This document shows positions 60,040 through 64,000 of a stretch of 64,000 nucleotides of DNA, in pieces (position 1 is the first letter of the stretch; every line of letters begins with the position of its first letter). A program made the translations under genes and the position numbers. The stretch spans positions 15,375,254-15,439,253 of the forward strand of contig JAQFVV010006197.1 in the NCBI GenBank assembly GCA_028023455.1, in the 5' to 3' direction. The notes beneath the pieces are model-generated. The model saw only the letters and a list, made by a program, of their open reading frames with translations. It was not told where the DNA came from and did not search any database. The stretch comes from Epiperipatus broadwayi (taxonomy: Eukaryota > Onychophora > Udeonychophora > Euonychophora > Peripatidae).

Positions 60040-61555
60040 ATACTTTAAGCAGAGCGCAATTTTAATATTAGAGCATTAAAACTGGGTCATGAAGCAAAAG
60101 AAATAATACGAAGAAGTTTGCGGTGCTGACATAATTAGCCAAAAAATAACAGGAAAAGTCGTGCTTCTGGAAGAAAGACGAAGTCTAAAACCCCTTCTTG
60201 GGTAGTGCTTAGAGAAAAGTGGATAGGCATGCTGTGGACGTCACCGATGTGCAGGCCTTATGTACGAAGAAAGTGAATAGGCATAGCCTGTGCCAGACTT
60301 AGGGAATTGCTGCCAGAGACCTTTTTATACTAAATAAATGGTTGTGGGAAGGTAAACTATCCTCAGTACAAGGCTTGAGAAATAAATCTATGGATTCGAA
60401 CTTGTCACAACCCCCAGATTAGAAGCACATAATATATATATACAAAGATAGGCCGAATGTCAGTAACGCAGTAATGGTAAATGTCACTAACAACATTGAA
60501 TAAGTTTTACTGCTTTAAAAATAAATGACCCTAGTTTGAATGCCATAATTTATATAAATAATATGCTATGCCACTATAATATATATAGAGAGAAGATTTC
60601 ATTTAATAAAATATACATGAAGGTTTTATTTAGTAAAAGAAACATTAAGATTTATCCCCTTCCCTTTTCTATTATTTAAAATAAATCAATCCCACCTTCG
60701 TTGATTTTACAATAACTGGAATATATAAGTACTGTATTTGATATTTTAAGAGTATGTAAAAATAAAACTAGCAGTTATAGAAAAAAACTAATTGGTTACC
60801 TTTTCAGAAATCAATAACATTTATAAAATAAATAAGGTTTCAATGTGTTAATTAGCTTGAGTTCTGGATTCACCCCGGGTAGAAAATCCAGAGTTAAACA
60901 AATATATATATTTTTTATAATAAAACATAAATAAAATCTTGGCTCGTAAAACAATCTGGTGAGTGTATTCAATTAATTATGCATTATATTGTAAGGGGAC
61001 GTTAATTCACAGAGGTTTATTTAAAAAGAAAGAAAAGATTTTAAAAATTCAACTCGTCAGATTGTGTGAGATTGACATATTAATAACTGGTTGTCGTCGA
61101 ATAGCCACTATATCCCATTCGATGGTGCAGTTTTCACGCTTAAACTATAAAATATGATCATTCCCGGACCGTTAATTATAATCATTTCAATGTGTTTTTT
61201 ATAATGCGAAAATAAAAACAGAAGAAAATCGTGTTTTTTAAATATTATTTAATTTTAAATATTATTTTTTATTAACGTATACAAATTAAATGATAATAAT
61301 AAATGTAAAATAAAATAAACAAATTACAATTTGATTTGTCTTTTTTAGTTTGCTTTTTATTAGAAAAATCAATTTTCTATCGGAGATATTTTTTACTGGT
61401 GTTACGGCTTTTGTTGTTGTTGTTGTTTAAAAACTCATAATCAGAATAAAAAGTAAAAATTGTTAGTCTTCCTTTTACATTTTATTTCTACATAGAAACA
61501 GATATTATTGTGTTATCGCTATTTTTTACTTTTTTAGTCTTTGTTTTACTTTTTT
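60040..61555. other. No gene recognised
   Basis: 60120-60310 is GC-richer with short frames but no recognised motif. The remainder is AT-rich. The frame at 60963-61157 lacks any motif. Confidence 0.45.
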
Positions 61556-61577
61556 TTTTTTTTTTACAGACAAACAG

Positions 61578-61630
61578 ATAGTTTTAGAGTTAGGTTTAGT
61601 GTTAGTTTTAGGGTTAGGTTTAGGGTTACT
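61578..61630 (+). repeat. Short interstitial telomere-like tract
   Basis: Degenerate (TTAGGG)n: gttttagagttaggtttagtg, then ttttagggttaggtttaggg. About 50 bases, preceded by a T run. It could be a repaired break or simple-sequence drift. TTAGGG is the usual animal telomere repeat. Confidence 0.7.
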
Positions 61631-62176
61631 GTTCTCTTGTTTGTAATGCTAAAATAAAAAATATCAATCGTATTTTTGTAAATATTTTTTTTTACTAACA
61701 TCTATAAAATAAATGATAACAATAAACATAAACTATATTCAACAAAGTATAACAGTAGTCAGAGAAAAGAAAGAAACTAAAACTTTTATAAACAACAACA
61801 AATATATATATAATGTCTTCTTTACTTATTAAATGTGTTTATAATATATGCTTTTTATGACATTTAAAAAAACAGTATACAACTGTACTTTTCTTATTGG
61901 ATATTTTTGTGTTAACGCTCTTTTTTATTTCAAAAATATACACACGGTACAATCTTCTTTGACTCGTGGAATGTTACAAACAGTACGTTATTTGACACGT
62001 TACCTAATTCAAACTCACTTTATACATATATCTCATCAACAATTCAAACTCACTTTATACATATATCTCATCAACATTTATCACTTAAAACTTCAATACA
62101 CTACGGTGTAAAAAGTCTGTTAATTATTACTTTACAAAATCTGAACATTTCAATACTTTAAAATAAAAACAAATCC
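61631..62176. other. AT-rich, with a 35-bp tandem pair
   Basis: The phrase aattcaaactcactttatac plus following bases is duplicated at 62006 and 62041. The 87-codon frame at 61848-62111 runs through this duplication and looks non-coding. Confidence 0.6.
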
Positions 62177-62177
62177 A

Positions 62178-62444
62178 ATGAAAACACATTTCCATCCAAT
62201 TCAAAAAAACACACCCTCTCACCAAGCCGTAACTGCGAATTCGGAAAATGTATTTGCTGCAATGCAACATACATGCTGTACTGCGACGCGACATAGCGGC
62301 CTGCAATCTGTAGCACAACAAAAAAGTTGTATTATAGAAAACGCGGGTTCGAACATGTTGGCCGCGGAAATAGCATTTTTATGTGCTTTAGCGCGAAAAC
62401 GGCGCCATCCAGTGGGATATGGTGGCCCTTCGACGACTACCTAA
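62178..62444 (+). other. Open frame of 88 codons in a GC-richer island
   Basis: The frame has balanced composition (Ala, Thr, His, Cys-rich), with FAAMQHTCC and ALARKRR, and ends just after a gcgccatccagtgg phrase. That phrase resembles gcgccatctgatgg at 91-104, which suggests repeat-derived sequence. No domain, no convincing splice signals. Either a small unknown protein or part of an old element. Confidence 0.3.
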
Positions 62445-63559
62445 TAACTAAATAGACATATAAAATCAAGTAATAAAATAACTATCAATAAATGACAGCA
62501 CCAAAATTAACGTAAGTTAGAGCATATGAGAGAGAATTAAATTTATAGAAATCATTTGAAAGCAATTTATATATTATATATTAGAAATAAAGTTAAATGA
62601 TACATTTAGAAGAAGCCTTGATAATAAGAGTTTGAGATTAGTCAGACTAGTTTTACTTGCGGCTTGAAAATTTACTTCCACTATTTTGAGAGTCCATATT
62701 TTAAAGTCTGCTCATGCACGGCAATTGGTTCTTAAATAACAGCAAGCTTTTATTCAGCATTCCACAATTCTCCAGTCGGGCTTTTCCTTCATTCTATGGG
62801 AGCATGGTATAACGGCAGCGAAAGATGACCCTCGTGTGTCAGAAAGGTGATGAGCTTTCTACGCTTACATTTCAAAACAGCTTGGATTCAGTTAACTGTA
62901 CAGTTCTCTCAATAGAAGCTAATCTATCTCTTAATAGTAGCTAATCTGTTGGTGATTTAAAATCCGGCCATTTTATATTTTTCTCAGGTATTTCTGGAAT
63001 GCTTTTAATTACTTAGTTTTAGCCTTAAAATCTAATCTCTGATCTAACAGAAATTTTACATTTCTTTGTCCATTGTTTTTGAAAGATGCAACGTTAGATA
63101 ACGTCCAAAAATAAATTCAAATCTATTTCCAGATTAGAAGTAGATTTGACAAAAATGTTTATAACAAAAGAAAATCTTTAATCTTAATCCCCATTTTAAG
63201 TAAAAACTTTAATTAAAAATACCTTCCCCAATGATGTTTCTAACCCTTTAATTATTTTTAGACAATTCGGGTGCATCTTCCATCTTGAATTTTATAAAAT
63301 ATACATTTTAATAGGGAAAAAAAAGTACTTTAAAAAGAAAAAGTTTAAGAATGACGTATAATAAAATATTTACAAAAAAATCAATATTTTGTTAGTATTT
63401 TGCTCCTATATATATATATTTGAGCCGCATCTATGTACTTTAATAAAAAAAGAACTAATTAATAAAAGAATTAATAAGAATTTTAAAAAAATGTTATTGA
63501 AACGTTAAAATTTTATAACTTAGGCGCGCATCTCAAATATATACATGAAATATATATAC
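62445..63559. other. No gene seen
   Basis: 62640-62960 is mildly GC-richer without a frame. The rest is AT-rich. Confidence 0.5.
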
Positions 63560-63650
63560 ACGACAAAAGGAGTGGGATGGGAAATAGGGTTTAAATACAG
63601 GCTAGTAGATGAAACTATGAAGCTCAATCTTAAGCTAAGATTGACTGCTT
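63560..63650. repeat. Short dispersed repeat, copy D
   Basis: Shares gggtttaaat, gatgaaact and actgcttcaatat-type phrases in order with 40625-40727 and more weakly with the 43.9 and 51.0 kb copies. Confidence 0.4.
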
Positions 63651-63835
63651 CAATATTAGCGTGCTCTCCTCTAATAATCACAGGTCTATGCATAATAAAA
63701 TTATTCTAGTGTGAACTATGTAAATAATGTACGTTTATAATAAGTTGTTTTTTTATAGTATTAAATTAAAGTATTTTTTAATCATATCCAGAGTTTGAAT
63801 CTTTATTTTGTATTACATTCAAATATCAGCCCTTC

Positions 63836-64000
63836 AAGCTAATTGCGCATGCGCTTTGCGAGTGCCAATAATAAATGAATACTTTCCCTTCCAATACAAG
63901 ATATAGTCTTTATGCAGGAATAAAATGAATCCTACCTATTCCTACAACAATAAAATGAATCCACCTATTCCTACAACTCAAATGCTTATATATGAGCAAA
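63836..64000. mobile_element. Partial copy of the 39.4-kb inverted-repeat element
   Basis: Follows 39470-39605 in order: gccaat/gccaataataaatgaat, then gatatagt, then gaatgaatcc..cc.attc, then tatgagcaaa. Contains a ~27-base internal tandem duplication (ataaaatgaatcc...attcctacaac). It runs off the window end, so its full extent is unknown. Confidence 0.55.

Noticed and set aside
1-64000. CRISPR arrays, operons, prophage or toxin-antitoxin systems
   Set aside because: No regularly spaced short repeats, no bacterial-style gene clusters; all protein remnants are eukaryotic mobile-element types.

Overview
The window reads as a strongly AT-rich, repeat-dense stretch of animal nuclear DNA. Nothing in it looks bacterial, organellar or phage-like: open frames are short, there are no operons, and almost every recognisable protein fragment comes from a eukaryotic mobile element. 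The set comprises Penelope-like elements (PLEs), RTE-type LINEs, a hAT-derived KIAA1586-like transposase, Ty3/gypsy-type gag, tRNA-related short retroposons and foldback elements. That mix suits a lophotrochozoan invertebrate, possibly a mollusc or cephalopod. The taxon is my inference from repeat style and is not proven. No complete host gene was found. The best candidate for host coding sequence is one isolated exon near 57.4 kb on the minus strand, bounded by plausible splice sites.

Layout. 0-8.9 kb is mostly featureless AT-rich DNA with a GC-richer patch (1.2-1.44 kb), a 227-bp tandem duplication (2.08-2.54 kb) and a hairpin-forming foldback (4.2-4.5 kb). 8.9-9.9 kb holds a decayed RTE-type LINE. 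10.5-15.6 kb holds a hAT/KIAA1586-like pseudogene on the minus strand, split in two by a ~2.9-kb insertion whose end looks like an LTR. 15.9-17.2 kb carries three small elements: a foldback retroposon with an 11-bp target-site duplication (TSD), a 61-bp SINE remnant with a 15-bp TSD, and an inverted-repeat element. 17.2-22.8 kb is mostly empty.

22.8-25.8 kb is a nearly complete PLE on the minus strand, with RT followed by a GIY-YIG endonuclease. It is flanked by ~455-bp direct repeats, the partial-tandem 'pseudo-LTR' arrangement typical of PLEs. 26.1-27.0 kb is a second copy of the foldback retroposon (14-bp TSD), built around a 460-bp near-perfect palindrome. 29.26-30.51 kb is a non-autonomous hAT element with an 8-bp TSD. 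30.8-31.7 and 47.1-48.0 kb are two copies of a TA-flanked mariner/pogo-like non-autonomous element. 32.1-39.2 kb holds two long LTR-like sequences in inverted orientation flanking a degraded gag; the right one carries a third foldback retroposon (15-bp TSD). 40.7-43.8 kb contains pieces of a second PLE family in opposite orientations. 44.3-46.6 kb is a minus-strand gypsy-type leader plus gag. 48.1-50.6 kb resembles another long LTR. 54.7-56.5 kb is a 455-bp repeat arranged as two direct copies plus a stub, followed by two inverted copies. The last 7 kb has possible LINE debris, a short telomere-like tract and a partial copy of an inverted-repeat element running off the window end.

How the parts relate. 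This is a layered graveyard of transposable elements. Nested insertions give relative ages: LTR-like sequence inside the hAT pseudogene, and a foldback retroposon inside an LTR. The three foldback copies share modules in different orders and orientations yet each keeps an 11-15 bp TSD. I regard this family and the isolated exon as the observations most worth following up.
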